Origin: an uncultured Bacillota bacterium
GTDB taxonomy: Bacteria > Bacillota_I > Bacilli_A > ML615J-28 > CAG-313
Assembly (NCBI GenBank): GCA_946611195.1
Contig: CAMODB010000008.1
Location: 1 to 36,491, forward strand
DNA length: 36,491 bases
Direction of reading: 5' to 3'
Shown: in pieces, positions 19,915 through 29,128 of the stretch
Position numbering within the stretch: the first letter of the stretch is position 1
How the letters are laid out: every line of letters begins with the position of its first letter
Notes under the pieces: model-generated
The model's database searches: none
What the model saw: the letters and a program-made list of their open reading frames with translations, nothing else
What the model was told of the DNA's origin: nothing
Translations under genes and position numbers: made by a program

Positions 19915-22179
19915 TTAGCCTCTTTTCTTCTTTAAGACTTCATCAATGGTCTTATTAATCATTTCAATATCAATTGGTTTGGTAACATAACCATCCATAC
20001 CAGCATTTATCGCATTATTATAATCTTCTTGATAAGCATTAGCTGTCATTGCGATAACAGGGATTTTAGCAAGTTCTTCATTACCTGATTCACGGATGGC
20101 TTTTGTTGCTTCATAACCATTCATAACTGGCATTTGTACATCCATTAATACGACATCATAAGAACCTACTTCTTTATTTAATAATATATCTACTGCTTCT
20201 TTACCGTTTTCCGCAAGATTGACTTGATAACCAACTGAAGTTAGCATTAATTGGGCAATTTCTCGATTGATTTCATTATCATCAACAACTAATAATTTAA
20301 GATTTCTTTGTGTGTTAATTACTTGTTCTTCATTTTTATTATCAACAATTTCTAAATCAAATTCAATAATAGCTTTAATTATTCCATTATTGCTTTCAAT
20401 TTTAATATTGCCACCCATTTCATCAACATAGGCTTTAATAACCATCATCGCAAGACCAGCACCATAAATACTAGTTGCTTCTTCCACATTTGATTTAGTC
20501 CAAGCATTCATATCAAAAATATGTTTTAATTGTTCTTCAGATATATCTAAACCTTTATTTTCAATAATGAATTTATAATGTTTATTCTCTTGTTCAATAG
20601 AAATATTAATATTATCTTCTTTTATAAAATTCAAAGAGTTTTCTACTAATTGACTAATAATTTGACTGATGATTTTCTTATCAATCATAACATTATGATT
20701 AATTACTTTGGATGTATCAAGATTAATTGTTGTATTTAATTCTTGACATTGAGTTTGATATTTATCACTTATTTCTTGAAGGAGATTATCTAAATTAATT
20801 TCTTCACTCTTTATTTCTAATTTACCACTTTCAATAATACTCATCGTGAATAAATTATCAATGAACTTAAGTAATATTTTACTAGATTCATCAATCTTTT
20901 CTACGTAATCTTTAATCTTAATAGGATCATTTTCTTTTTTAGCAAGATCAGAATAACCTAAGATACCATTTAATGGTGTTCTTAAATCATGTGATAAATT
21001 AGAGAAGAAATGAATACGTGCATCATTAGCCTTCACAGCTTCTTCTAAAGCACTTGATAATTCTTTATTTCTTTCTTCTTGTTCATTATGCATTGCGGTG
21101 GAATCTGTTAATAACATTAAGAAATAATTTACATCCGGATTGATTAGATAGAAGATAAAGTGTTTATAGCATTGTTTACCATCAATAGTAAATAACGCAT
21201 TAACATCATAAATACCTTTTTCTTTTAATTCTTTTTCAATAACTGATAATCTTAATTTATTTGGTTGACCATCTTTTGATAAATATTCTTTCGAAATATT
21301 AGGTAAAATATAATTATAATAAATAGATTCATAAGTATCTTCATCATCATTTTGAAGTAACATACCTTCTTTTTTACCCGCATTACTAATTAATACTTTA
21401 TAATTACCATTGATAACATAAGCAATACGGTCATATTGATCCATTAATACTTTTTCTAATAAAGTCTTCTTAATTACTTCTTCATTATATGGAGTTTCTA
21501 CAATAAAAGCAACAATATCACCAGTTACTGGTTTCTTTGTCATTGTTACATCGAATTTAACAAAGGAAGGTACACCATCACTTCTTTTAACAAATAATAT
21601 TTCTGATACATTAGATTGACCATCTAAATATCTTTTAATTAAACCTTCTTTAGAAAAAACATCTTTATCTTTAATACTATAATTAGAATCAATAACATAT
21701 TTTTCTCTTGTTTGCATTAACTCTGTATAACTATCCGCATGATAATCAGTTTCATATAAATAATTACCACTGCGTTCTTCTATTTCATCATTTGTTAAAT
21801 TAACACGAAAGCTGCATAATGATTCTTTAGTATATTGATCAATTTGTTCTTTTAATTCCTCAAAACGATGTGCTAGCATTTGTTCTGTATCTTTAACATG
21901 CGCAACAATTGATACCATAACCATAATTAATAGAAAGACAAAAATACTTCCACCAAGTAGGATTGATGCAACCATAATATCAGCTATACCACTAAAGCCA
22001 ATAGATATATAACCTATTAGGAAGAAGATAAGTAAAAGTAAGGGAATAATGACAGTTACTCTATTACTTGATTCTTTATCTAAATCATGATCATTTTTGA
22101 TGAAGAGAAAATAGCGAATAATATTATATACCATTAAGCTACTTCCTAAGATAATCATTATTAAAATTAAAGTCTTCAT
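19915..22179 (-). CDS. Hybrid sensor histidine kinase/response regulator
   Basis: N-terminal TMs, sensor region, HisKA HFFSNLSHDLRTPLNGILGYSDLA, N-box QLVENSLNF, GAGLAMMVIKAYV, REC LLVVDDNEINREIAQ...VVLMDVQMPVMNGYEATKAIR...KPID. Confidence 0.9.
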   Translation of the reverse strand: MKTLILIMIILGSSLMVYNIIRYFLFIKNDHDLDKESSNRVTVIIPLLLLIFFLIGYISIGFSGIADIMVASILLGGSIFVFLLIMVMVSIVAHVKDTEQMLAHRFEELKEQIDQYTKESLCSFRVNLTNDEIEERSGNYLYETDYHADSYTELMQTREKYVIDSNYSIKDKDVFSKEGLIKRYLDGQSNVSEILFVKRSDGVPSFVKFDVTMTKKPVTGDIVAFIVETPYNEEVIKKTLLEKVLMDQYDRIAYVINGNYKVLISNAGKKEGMLLQNDDEDTYESIYYNYILPNISKEYLSKDGQPNKLRLSVIEKELKEKGIYDVNALFTIDGKQCYKHFIFYLINPDVNYFLMLLTDSTAMHNEQEERNKELSSALEEAVKANDARIHFFSNLSHDLRTPLNGILGYSDLAKKENDPIKIKDYVEKIDESSKILLKFIDNLFTMSIIESGKLEIKSEEINLDNLLQEISDKYQTQCQELNTTINLDTSKVINHNVMIDKKIISQIISQLVENSLNFIKEDNINISIEQENKHYKFIIENKGLDISEEQLKHIFDMNAWTKSNVEEATSIYGAGLAMMVIKAYVDEMGGNIKIESNNGIIKAIIEFDLEIVDNKNEEQVINTQRNLKLLVVDDNEINREIAQLMLTSVGYQVNLAENGKEAVDILLNKEVGSYDVVLMDVQMPVMNGYEATKAIRESGNEELAKIPVIAMTANAYQEDYNNAINAGMDGYVTKPIDIEMINKTIDEVLKKKRG

Positions 22180-22273
22180 ATAAAAACTCCTATAAAACTC
22201 ATTATGTATATTTTAACACATTATTTTTAAAAAACAAGTAAAGCCTTTTTTTAGTTGTGAAAACAAAAAATAA

Positions 22274-22302
22274 AAGCATTAAAGTTTACAACTTTAATGC
22301 TT
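22274..22302 (-). terminator. Rho-independent terminator of the K+ channel gene
   Basis: Minus strand AAGCATTAAAGT-tgtaa-ACTTTAATGCTT then TTATTTTTT. Confidence 0.8.
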
Positions 22303-22312
22303 CTTTTTTAAC

Positions 22313-22332
22313 TATTATTATTATTATTATTA
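22313..22332. repeat. Trinucleotide (TAT)n microsatellite tract
   Basis: tattattattattattatta, ~6.7 copies, in an intergenic region. Confidence 0.7.
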
Positions 22333-22344
22333 AATTATCAATAT

Positions 22345-23253
22345 TTATTCTTTATTATCATTGTGTTCTAATTTGTCAATTTCTTCTTTAATTATTTTAT
22401 CATCATTTTCTTTCTTTGTTTCATTATAGAAATTAACAATAATAGAAGTAATTAAAGCTACTACAATAATACCATAGATACCTAATACTACTGATAAGAT
22501 ACGGCCAATTACCGATGTTGCGGCAAAATCACCAAAACCTATTGTTGTGACTATCGCAAAGCAATACCATAAAGCATCACCAATATTTGTTATACTTGGT
22601 TCAAGAATAGATAACATTAAAGCAATAGCAATAATCAAAATAATTAAACCATATAATATTTCAATCGCATAAGTCTTTCTTAATATTTGTGTTAAGGTTG
22701 TTCTTCTGATACCAGAGAAGACCATAACCATTGCTAGATAAAAACAAATACCTGCTAAAACTAAATTAACAATTATAAAGATTAGTCTAAGTCCTTCTTG
22801 TTCAAGAGAAAAATCCGTAAATATTAACGCAAATAAAATTGAAAATACAATCTTTAAAATATTAGTTATAAGTGAGCGTTTCTTATGATTTTCAATCATT
22901 TTTAAAACACTAGATACAATGATAATAAGCGAAAGAAATATTGCGTAAATATTAAAGAATATATAATTAACCTTTATTAAATAACCTAAGATTGTTAAAA
23001 CGATATATAAGCTACTAATGGTTACTGCATAAATTACCTTTATTTTTGTTCTTTCTTCAAAAAATAATCTTAGAAAATATATTAATGCTAAAGTAAAGGT
23101 GGAGATACCTAAGGTTACTGGTATTAATATTTCTTTATCTTTGTCTACAATAAATTTAGTCGATATTATTGCGAACAATAACGCGATAGTAGCTAAGATA
23201 CCATTGACGACTAATTTAATAATTCTTTTTTGATAAGCCGTTTTATTTTTCAT
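22345..23253 (-). CDS. Voltage-gated-type potassium channel
   Basis: Multiple TM segments and pore SIGDALWYCFAIVTTIGFGDFAATSVIGRILSVVLGIYGIIVVAL; TIGFGD selectivity filter. Confidence 0.85.
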   Translation of the reverse strand: MKNKTAYQKRIIKLVVNGILATIALLFAIISTKFIVDKDKEILIPVTLGISTFTLALIYFLRLFFEERTKIKVIYAVTISSLYIVLTILGYLIKVNYIFFNIYAIFLSLIIIVSSVLKMIENHKKRSLITNILKIVFSILFALIFTDFSLEQEGLRLIFIIVNLVLAGICFYLAMVMVFSGIRRTTLTQILRKTYAIEILYGLIILIIAIALMLSILEPSITNIGDALWYCFAIVTTIGFGDFAATSVIGRILSVVLGIYGIIVVALITSIIVNFYNETKKENDDKIIKEEIDKLEHNDNKE

Positions 23254-23263
23254 ATCTATTCCT

Positions 23264-23836
23264 TTATTTAATTCTCGTATTTCTTACATTATAAGTTAAA
23301 GCTAAAGTAGCTGACATTATAGTTGGAATAAAAATTGATGCGTACATAGCAAAATAAGTTGGAAAATTACTTGATATATCACCTAAGAATTTAGTATCTG
23401 CCGTAATTGAAGAATAAATAGAAAATACTAAAGAAACAATTACCATTAAGAAGGAAATAACATAAGTAAATTTTTCATCTTCTTGTCTCAATAAAAACGC
23501 AAAAGTTAAAGAAAATAATACTGTAAGTAAAGCTACTTGAAAACTATTTCTAGTTGGCATAATCGTATTAACTAAAATAGCTACTAAAAAAGGAAGTGCA
23601 GATAATAAATAATATAATTTACCTTTCTTATAGCCATATACACTATAACCTATTATTGAAAGAACGGAAAGAATGATAAAAATATAAGAGATAATCATCC
23701 AAGCACCCAAATGATTTTTAGTAACAAAATCAAGTAAATAAATTGAAACACCTAATAAAATAAGTACTAAAAACATTTGTATAAATAAAAGAATCGCTTT
23801 TGATTTCTTTAATCCAAATTTCTTTTCTGTATCCAT
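23264..23836 (-). CDS. Multi-pass membrane protein of unknown function
   Basis: MDTEKKFGLKKSKAILLFIQMFLVLILLGVSIYLL..., about six TM stretches. ORF-track start at 23923 lies in the tRNA; AAGGAT precedes the ATG at 23836. Confidence 0.7.
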   Translation of the reverse strand: MDTEKKFGLKKSKAILLFIQMFLVLILLGVSIYLLDFVTKNHLGAWMIISYIFIILSVLSIIGYSVYGYKKGKLYYLLSALPFLVAILVNTIMPTRNSFQVALLTVLFSLTFAFLLRQEDEKFTYVISFLMVIVSLVFSIYSSITADTKFLGDISSNFPTYFAMYASIFIPTIMSATLALTYNVRNTRIK

Positions 23837-23862
23837 AATATATATCCTTTTCTTTTTTATTC

Positions 23863-23938
23863 TGGTGCTGGCTATTGGAATCGAACCAACGACCTGCTGA
23901 TTACGAGTCAGCTGCTCTACCAACTGAGCTAAGCCAGC
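23863..23938 (-). tRNA. tRNA-Thr (anticodon CGT), CCA encoded
   Basis: GCTGGCT-TA-GCTC-AGTTGGTA-GAGC-A-GCTGA-CTCGTAA-TCAGC-AGGTC-GTTGG-TTCGATT-CCAAT-AGCCAGC-ACCA; full cloverleaf, 76 nt. Confidence 0.96.
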
Positions 23939-23985
23939 CTTTACATTATTTTATTATACTAAATTTTAAAAAATAATATTGTTTT

Positions 23986-24014
23986 TTGCAAAGAAAAATA
24001 AAATATGTTATAAT
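23986..24014 (+). promoter_or_regulatory. Sigma-70-type promoter
   Basis: TTGCAA - 17 nt - TATAAT, 15 nt before the ATG at 24030. Confidence 0.65.
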
Positions 24015-24029
24015 TCATACGGTGATAAA

Positions 24030-24602
24030 ATGAAAAGATTAATTATAGATTGTTGTATTAGAGAAAAAGAATCTGGTACTAAATTATTACTTGATAATTA
24101 TTTAAAAGACACTTCTGGTGATAATCATTATTTAAATCTTATGAAGCTTGATTTAAAACCATTAAATATTAATGATTTAAAATACCGTGATGAATGTTTA
24201 ATAAATAAAAAAAATGATAAAATCTTTGATTTAGCTAAAGATTTTGTTACTTATGATGAAATAGTTATTGCAGCTCCTTATTGGGATTTATCATTTCCTT
24301 CTCTACTTAAAGTTTATTTTGAACATATCAGTGTCGTAGGTATTACATTTACTTATCAAGAAAGTATACCTATTGGACTTGCAAAAGCTGAAAGAATGAT
24401 TTATTTATCTACTTGTGGTGGGAAAATACAAGAACATTTAGGATATCTCTATACCAAAAAATTAATGGAAATGTTTGGTATAAAAAAGAGTTATAATTTC
24501 TATATTGATTCCCTAGATTTAGATTTAAATAAAAGAAATTCTTTATTAGATGAAGGTATTAAAAATATCAAACTGCAAATGCAACAATTAGGATTAATAT
24601 AA
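24030..24602 (+). CDS. NAD(P)H-dependent oxidoreductase, flavodoxin-like fold
   Basis: MKRLIIDCCIREKESGTKLLLDNYL...IVIAAPYWDLSFPSLLKVYFEHISVVGITFTY...STCGG. Start moved from 23979 to 24030 on promoter and SD grounds. Confidence 0.85.
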   Translation: MKRLIIDCCIREKESGTKLLLDNYLKDTSGDNHYLNLMKLDLKPLNINDLKYRDECLINKKNDKIFDLAKDFVTYDEIVIAAPYWDLSFPSLLKVYFEHISVVGITFTYQESIPIGLAKAERMIYLSTCGGKIQEHLGYLYTKKLMEMFGIKKSYNFYIDSLDLDLNKRNSLLDEGIKNIKLQMQQLGLI

Positions 24603-24624
24603 TAATACTTTTTAAAAAATATGT

Positions 24625-24630
24625 TATAAT
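24625..24630 (+). promoter_or_regulatory. -10 element of the arc operon
   Basis: ATGTTATAAT followed 7 nt later by AAGGAG and the arcA ATG; weak -35. Confidence 0.5.
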
Positions 24631-24649
24631 ATTTAACAAGGAGTTTTCT

Positions 24650-25870
24650 ATGCAAAATTTAAATGTTTTTTCGGAAATAGGACCACTTAAAAAAGTATTA
24701 CTTCATGAACCTGGAGAGGAAATCAATAATCTTACTCCTAAATATTTAGAAGAATTATTATTTGATGATATTCCCTGGTTACCTCTTGCGAAAAAAGAAC
24801 ATCAAGCTTTCGCAAAAGCTTTTAAAGATAATGGGGTTGAAGTAGTCTATCTAGTTGATCTTGTTTGTGAAAGTTTATATAATGAAGAAATAAAAAAAGA
24901 ATTTATTAATCAATTTATTAAAGATTTAGCAATTCCCTACCGGAAAATAAATACTTTATTATATGAATATTTAATTAATATTAAAGATACTAAATCTTTA
25001 GTTTTAAAATGTATTGCGGGAATAAAGGAAAAGGAATTACCACAAAAAGAAGAAATGAGCTTATCTGATTTTGTACCACATTCTATCTTTGTTGCTAATC
25101 CTATGCCTAATTTATATTTTACCCGCGATCCCTTTGTTATATTAAATAATGGGGTTATTATTAACCGGATGTATTCTAATACAAGAAAAAGGGAAACTAT
25201 CTTTGGTGATTTTATTTTTAGATATCATAAAGATTATAAGAATGTTCCTATTTATTACAATCGCTATGAAGATTTTAATATTGAAGGTGGCGATATTTGT
25301 GTATTAAATGATAAAACCTTAATTATTGGGGTAAGTCAAAGAACATCAGCGGCTGCTATTGAAGAATTAGCTAAACACCTCTTCTTTGATTTTAAGACTG
25401 GTTATGAACAAATCTTAGCCTTTTCAATTCCTTCCGCTCGAACCTTTATGCATCTTGATACAATCTTCTCACAAGTAGATTATAATAAATTTACTATTCA
25501 TCAAGGTTGTTATAATGAAATGCAAGTATTAGAAGTCACTAAACATCCACTTAATAAAAATAAATTAAAAGTTACTAAATTAGATGATAAATTAGAATTA
25601 ATCTTAGAAAAATATATTGGTAAAAAGGTAACCCTTATTCCTTGTGGAGGAAATGATTCTATTAATAGTGACCGTGAACAATGGAGTGATGGTTCAAATT
25701 GTATTTGCATATCACCAGGTGTGGTTATTGCATATGAGAGAAATGAGATAACTAATAATATTTTAGAAGAAAATGGTATCAAAGTAATTAGAATACCATC
25801 TAGTGAATTATCAAGGGGTCGGGGTGGACCACGTTGTATGTCCATGCCATTATTTAGACAAACATTATAG
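24650..25870 (+). CDS. arcA: Arginine deiminase
   Basis: [59 protein letters not shown]-terminal [12 protein letters not shown]. Confidence 0.97.
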   Translation: MQNLNVFSEIGPLKKVLLHEPGEEINNLTPKYLEELLFDDIPWLPLAKKEHQAFAKAFKDNGVEVVYLVDLVCESLYNEEIKKEFINQFIKDLAIPYRKINTLLYEYLINIKDTKSLVLKCIAGIKEKELPQKEEMSLSDFVPHSIFVANPMPNLYFTRDPFVILNNGVIINRMYSNTRKRETIFGDFIFRYHKDYKNVPIYYNRYEDFNIEGGDICVLNDKTLIIGVSQRTSAAAIEELAKHLFFDFKTGYEQILAFSIPSARTFMHLDTIFSQVDYNKFTIHQGCYNEMQVLEVTKHPLNKNKLKVTKLDDKLELILEKYIGKKVTLIPCGGNDSINSDREQWSDGSNCICISPGVVIAYERNEITNNILEENGIKVIRIPSSELSRGRGGPRCMSMPLFRQTL

Positions 25871-25883
25871 AAAGAAGGAAAAT

Positions 25884-26876
25884 ATGAAAATTAATAATAA
25901 ACATTTACTAACATTGTTAGATTATTCACCTGAAGAAATATCCACTCTCCTTTCTTTAGCAAAACAACTTAAGAAAGAAAAGAAAGAAGGTATTTCTCAT
26001 CAAGTCTTAAAAGGCAAAAATATTGTTCTTTTATTTGAAAAAGATTCTACTCGTACTCGTTGTGCTTTTGAAGTAGCCGGATATGATTTAGGAATGAATG
26101 TAACTTATATTGGTTCTAGTGGTTCCCAAATGGGAAAAAAGGAATCAATCAAGGATACCGCAAGAGTTCTTGGTAGAATGTTTGATGGTATTGAATACCG
26201 TGGTTTTAAACAAGAAACAGTAGAATGTTTAGCTAAATATTCTGGAGTACCAGTTTGGAATGGTCTAACAGATAAATTCCATCCTACCCAAATCTTAGCT
26301 GATTTCTTAACTATTCAAGAATATAAAGGTGACCTTAAAGGATTAAAATTTGCCTATCTTGGTGATGGAAGATATAATATGGGTAATTCTTATATGGTTG
26401 GTAGCGCAAAGATGGGTCTTGATTTTCGAATGGTTGGTCCTAAAGAATTATGGCCAAGTAAAGAATTAAGAGAACAATGCGAAAAAATAGCTAAAACAAC
26501 CGGTGCTAAATTAACATTTACAGAAAATGTCGATGAAGGTGTTAAAGATGTTGATGTTGTCGCAACCGATGTTTGGGTATCAATGGGTGAACCAGATAGC
26601 GTATGGAAAGAAAGAATTGAATTACTTAAGAAATATCAAGTAAATTCTCTTCTTATGTCAAAAGCGAAAAAAGATGCTATCTTCTTACATTGTCTACCTT
26701 CCTTCCATAATCTAGAAACTAAAATTGGTATGGAAGTATATGAAAAATATGGACTTAATGGTCTAGAAGTTACTGAAGATGTATTTGAAGGAAAACAAAG
26801 TGTGGTCTTTGATGAAGCAGAAAATAGACTACACACTATTAAAGCTGTTATTTACGCAACAATGGTGAATGATTAA
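25884..26876 (+). CDS. argF: Ornithine carbamoyltransferase (catabolic context)
   Basis: [51 protein letters not shown]. Start moved from 25803 to the ATG at 25884 preceded by GAAGGA. Confidence 0.97.
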   Translation: MKINNKHLLTLLDYSPEEISTLLSLAKQLKKEKKEGISHQVLKGKNIVLLFEKDSTRTRCAFEVAGYDLGMNVTYIGSSGSQMGKKESIKDTARVLGRMFDGIEYRGFKQETVECLAKYSGVPVWNGLTDKFHPTQILADFLTIQEYKGDLKGLKFAYLGDGRYNMGNSYMVGSAKMGLDFRMVGPKELWPSKELREQCEKIAKTTGAKLTFTENVDEGVKDVDVVATDVWVSMGEPDSVWKERIELLKKYQVNSLLMSKAKKDAIFLHCLPSFHNLETKIGMEVYEKYGLNGLEVTEDVFEGKQSVVFDEAENRLHTIKAVIYATMVND

Positions 26877-27796
26877 TGAGAATAGTGATTGCTCTTGGCG
26901 GTAATGCGTTAGGTATTAATCCAACTGAACAATATCAAAATGCAGTTATCACTTCCAAAGCTCTTCTTCCTTTATTTAAGGCTGGTCATGAAATAATCAT
27001 AACCCATGGTAATGGTCCGCAGGTAGGTTTAATCAATCTTGCTTTTGATGAAGGAAAGAAAATAAACGAAAAAGTTTATCCAATGCCTTTTGCGGAATGT
27101 GGTGCTATGTCACAAGGTTATATCGGTTATCATTTAACTAATGCTTTAATCAATGAAGGAAGGAAAGAAAATCTTGATATTAAAGCTACTAATATTTTAA
27201 CTAATGTTTTAGTTAATCAAAATGATGAAGCTTTCTTAAATCCTACTAAACCAATTGGCTCCTTTTATTCCAAAGAAGAAATCGAAAAATTCGGATTTCC
27301 TTATAAAGAAGATAGTGGTAGAGGCTACCGAAGAGTAGTACCAAGTCCAAAACCTATTAAAATTATGGAAGAAGAACAAATCGTTTCTTTAATAGAAAAA
27401 GGTTATTGTGTAATATGTTGTGGTGGTGGTGGCATTCCCGTTACCAATATTGATAATAAATTAGTAGGTCTTGATGCGGTAATCGATAAGGATTTCGCTT
27501 CTAGTAAACTAGCTAGTGATATTAATGCTGATGTATTATTAATTTTAACAGCTGTTAAAAATGCTAAAATTAATTTTAATACGAAAGATGAAAAAGATTT
27601 AAAAATTGTATCAGTAGATAAAATTACAGAATATCTAAATAATAATGAATTTAAATCTGGTTCCATGAAACCAAAGATTGAAGCTTGTTTACAATTTGTA
27701 ACAAACAATAATCGATTAGCTATTATTACTGATATTACTCATGCTAGTGAAGCTATCGAATTAAAAGAAGGTACTATAATAAAATATAACGCTTAG
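26876..27796 (+). CDS. arcC: Carbamate kinase
   Basis: [62 protein letters not shown] overlap with argF. Confidence 0.96.
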   Translation: MRIVIALGGNALGINPTEQYQNAVITSKALLPLFKAGHEIIITHGNGPQVGLINLAFDEGKKINEKVYPMPFAECGAMSQGYIGYHLTNALINEGRKENLDIKATNILTNVLVNQNDEAFLNPTKPIGSFYSKEEIEKFGFPYKEDSGRGYRRVVPSPKPIKIMEEEQIVSLIEKGYCVICCGGGGIPVTNIDNKLVGLDAVIDKDFASSKLASDINADVLLILTAVKNAKINFNTKDEKDLKIVSVDKITEYLNNNEFKSGSMKPKIEACLQFVTNNNRLAIITDITHASEAIELKEGTIIKYNA

Positions 27797-27803
27797 GAAG
27801 ATC
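27788..27803 (+). terminator. Left half of an IS-split bidirectional terminator (arcC side)
   Basis: AACGCTTAGGA(AGA) matches TCCTAAGCGTT at 29150-29160; the arcC TAG lies within this arm. Confidence 0.75.
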
Positions 27804-27812
27804 TGAAATGAT

Positions 27813-27851
27813 AAAATATTAGTAGACACAAAAAAAGTCTACTAATATTTT
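27813..27851. terminator. Stem-loop at IS left end
   Basis: AAAATATTAGTAGAC-acaaaaaaa-GTCTACTAATATTTT, 15-bp perfect stem upstream of the transposase promoter. Confidence 0.6.
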
Positions 27852-27883
27852 TATTTTGTTATAATATTATTGGAGGTGATTAT

Positions 27884-28246
27884 ATGGGAAGACCAAAAGG
27901 TGGAAAGAATAGAGAATGGACTGTTGATAAGAAATTAGAAGTACTTAATTACTATTTTGAAGGTAATTCAAGACGAAATACATGTGCGTTCTTTAAAATA
28001 AGTAGTCGTCAACTACAAAAATGGCTTGTCAGTTATGAAGATGGTGGAAAAGATGCCTTAAAAAATAAGAGAAAACCGGGCAATCCACTTGTTAAGTATT
28101 CTAGAAGAAAAGAATTAACACCAATTGAACAATTAGAATTTGAAAATATGATTTTAAGAATTGAGAATGAACGCTTAAAAAAAGGATACGCCCAGGAAGA
28201 TGTAATCTTAGCGAAAGAGAAATTATTAGAAAAGAATACGAAATAA
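27884..28246 (+). CDS. IS3-family transposase OrfA (HTH)
   Basis: MGRPKGGKNREWTVDKKLEVLNYYFEGNSRRNTCAFFKISSRQLQKWLVSYEDGGKDALK plus leucine-zipper-like tail. Confidence 0.92.
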   Translation: MGRPKGGKNREWTVDKKLEVLNYYFEGNSRRNTCAFFKISSRQLQKWLVSYEDGGKDALKNKRKPGNPLVKYSRRKELTPIEQLEFENMILRIENERLKKGYAQEDVILAKEKLLEKNTK

Positions 28247-28293
28247 TTTTAGATCTTTCTGGGGAATTCAATCTTAAATCTTTATGTATAGCT

Positions 28294-29109
28294 ATGGGAG
28301 TTTCTCGTAGTGGTTATTATAAGTGGCTAAATCGAAGAGGGACAAAACCAAACTATCTTAAGACTAGAGAAGCACTAGAAGAATTAATAAAAGATATCCA
28401 TAGTCATCATTCAACATATGGATATCGTTCTATAGCTCAAAATATAAGAAATAAGTATGGATGGATAATTAGTGATAATTTATGTCACAAAGTATGTAAA
28501 AGTCTAAATTTACGCTCAAAAGCTCGTAAAACATACAAAAAAGCAGGAGAAGAAAGCATTAGATATCCTAATATAGTAAAAGGTAATTTTAATCCTACTA
28601 GACCTTTTGAAATAGTAGTTAGTGATACGACAATGATTTATAATCGTGGCAAAGTGTATGATTGGACATTTTATGTTGATACATTTAATAACGAAATAGT
28701 AGCATCCGATGTAAAGCCTACTAAACATGGCTGTGGAATTCAGAATCATTTTACTGCTTATAAAAAATTTTTAGAAGAGAAAATAAAAAGAGGATATAAA
28801 GACCTTGAAACTATTGTCCACACAGACCAAGGTACAGTATATTCCTCAGTAGCCTTTAACAAACTACATAAAGATTATACCATAAAAAGATCAATGAGTC
28901 GAGCAGGAACCCCTACAGATAATCCGATTATTGAATCTTTAAATGGTTGGATTAAAGAAGAGTTATATATAGACTTCAAAATATATTCGGCGGATAATAT
29001 TGATATAGCAATAAATGATTATATCAAATATTATAACACGCAAAGATTAGCTTATAGTCTAAAATATAAAACCCCAATTCAGTATAAAACTGAACTGGGA
29101 TTTCAATAA
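28294..29109 (+). CDS. IS3-family transposase OrfB (DDE, rve); probably expressed as OrfAB fusion
   Basis: MGVSRSGYYKWLNRRG, HHSTYGYRSIA, VVSDTTMIY, VHTDQGTVYSS, SMSRAGTPTDNPIIESLNGWIKEEL; frame is open upstream in the -1 frame relative to OrfA. Confidence 0.94.
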   Translation: MGVSRSGYYKWLNRRGTKPNYLKTREALEELIKDIHSHHSTYGYRSIAQNIRNKYGWIISDNLCHKVCKSLNLRSKARKTYKKAGEESIRYPNIVKGNFNPTRPFEIVVSDTTMIYNRGKVYDWTFYVDTFNNEIVASDVKPTKHGCGIQNHFTAYKKFLEEKIKRGYKDLETIVHTDQGTVYSSVAFNKLHKDYTIKRSMSRAGTPTDNPIIESLNGWIKEELYIDFKIYSADNIDIAINDYIKYYNTQRLAYSLKYKTPIQYKTELGFQ

Positions 29110-29128
29110 AGTTTTTTTGTGTCTACTT

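Noticed and set aside
22313-22332. TAT trinucleotide tract as a phase-variation switch
   Set aside because: Lies 13 bp past the 3' end of the channel gene, next to a terminator, not in a promoter or coding frame; more likely AT-rich drift.
23837-23923. N-terminal MVEQLTRNQQVVGSIPIASTRIKKKRIYI of the 219-aa ORF as protein
   Set aside because: This is the translated tRNA-Thr gene and spacer; the true start is the ATG at 23836 with its own SD.
25510-25845. 111-aa minus-strand ORF antisense to arcA
   Set aside because: Antisense to a strongly conserved CDS; no family signature; chance open frame.
25803-25883. 27-codon N-terminal extension of the argF ORF over arcA
   Set aside because: Overlaps conserved arcA coding; an SD and canonical OTC start lie at 25884.
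27403-27708. 101-aa minus-strand ORF antisense to arcC
   Set aside because: Antisense to a conserved kinase; no recognisable domain.
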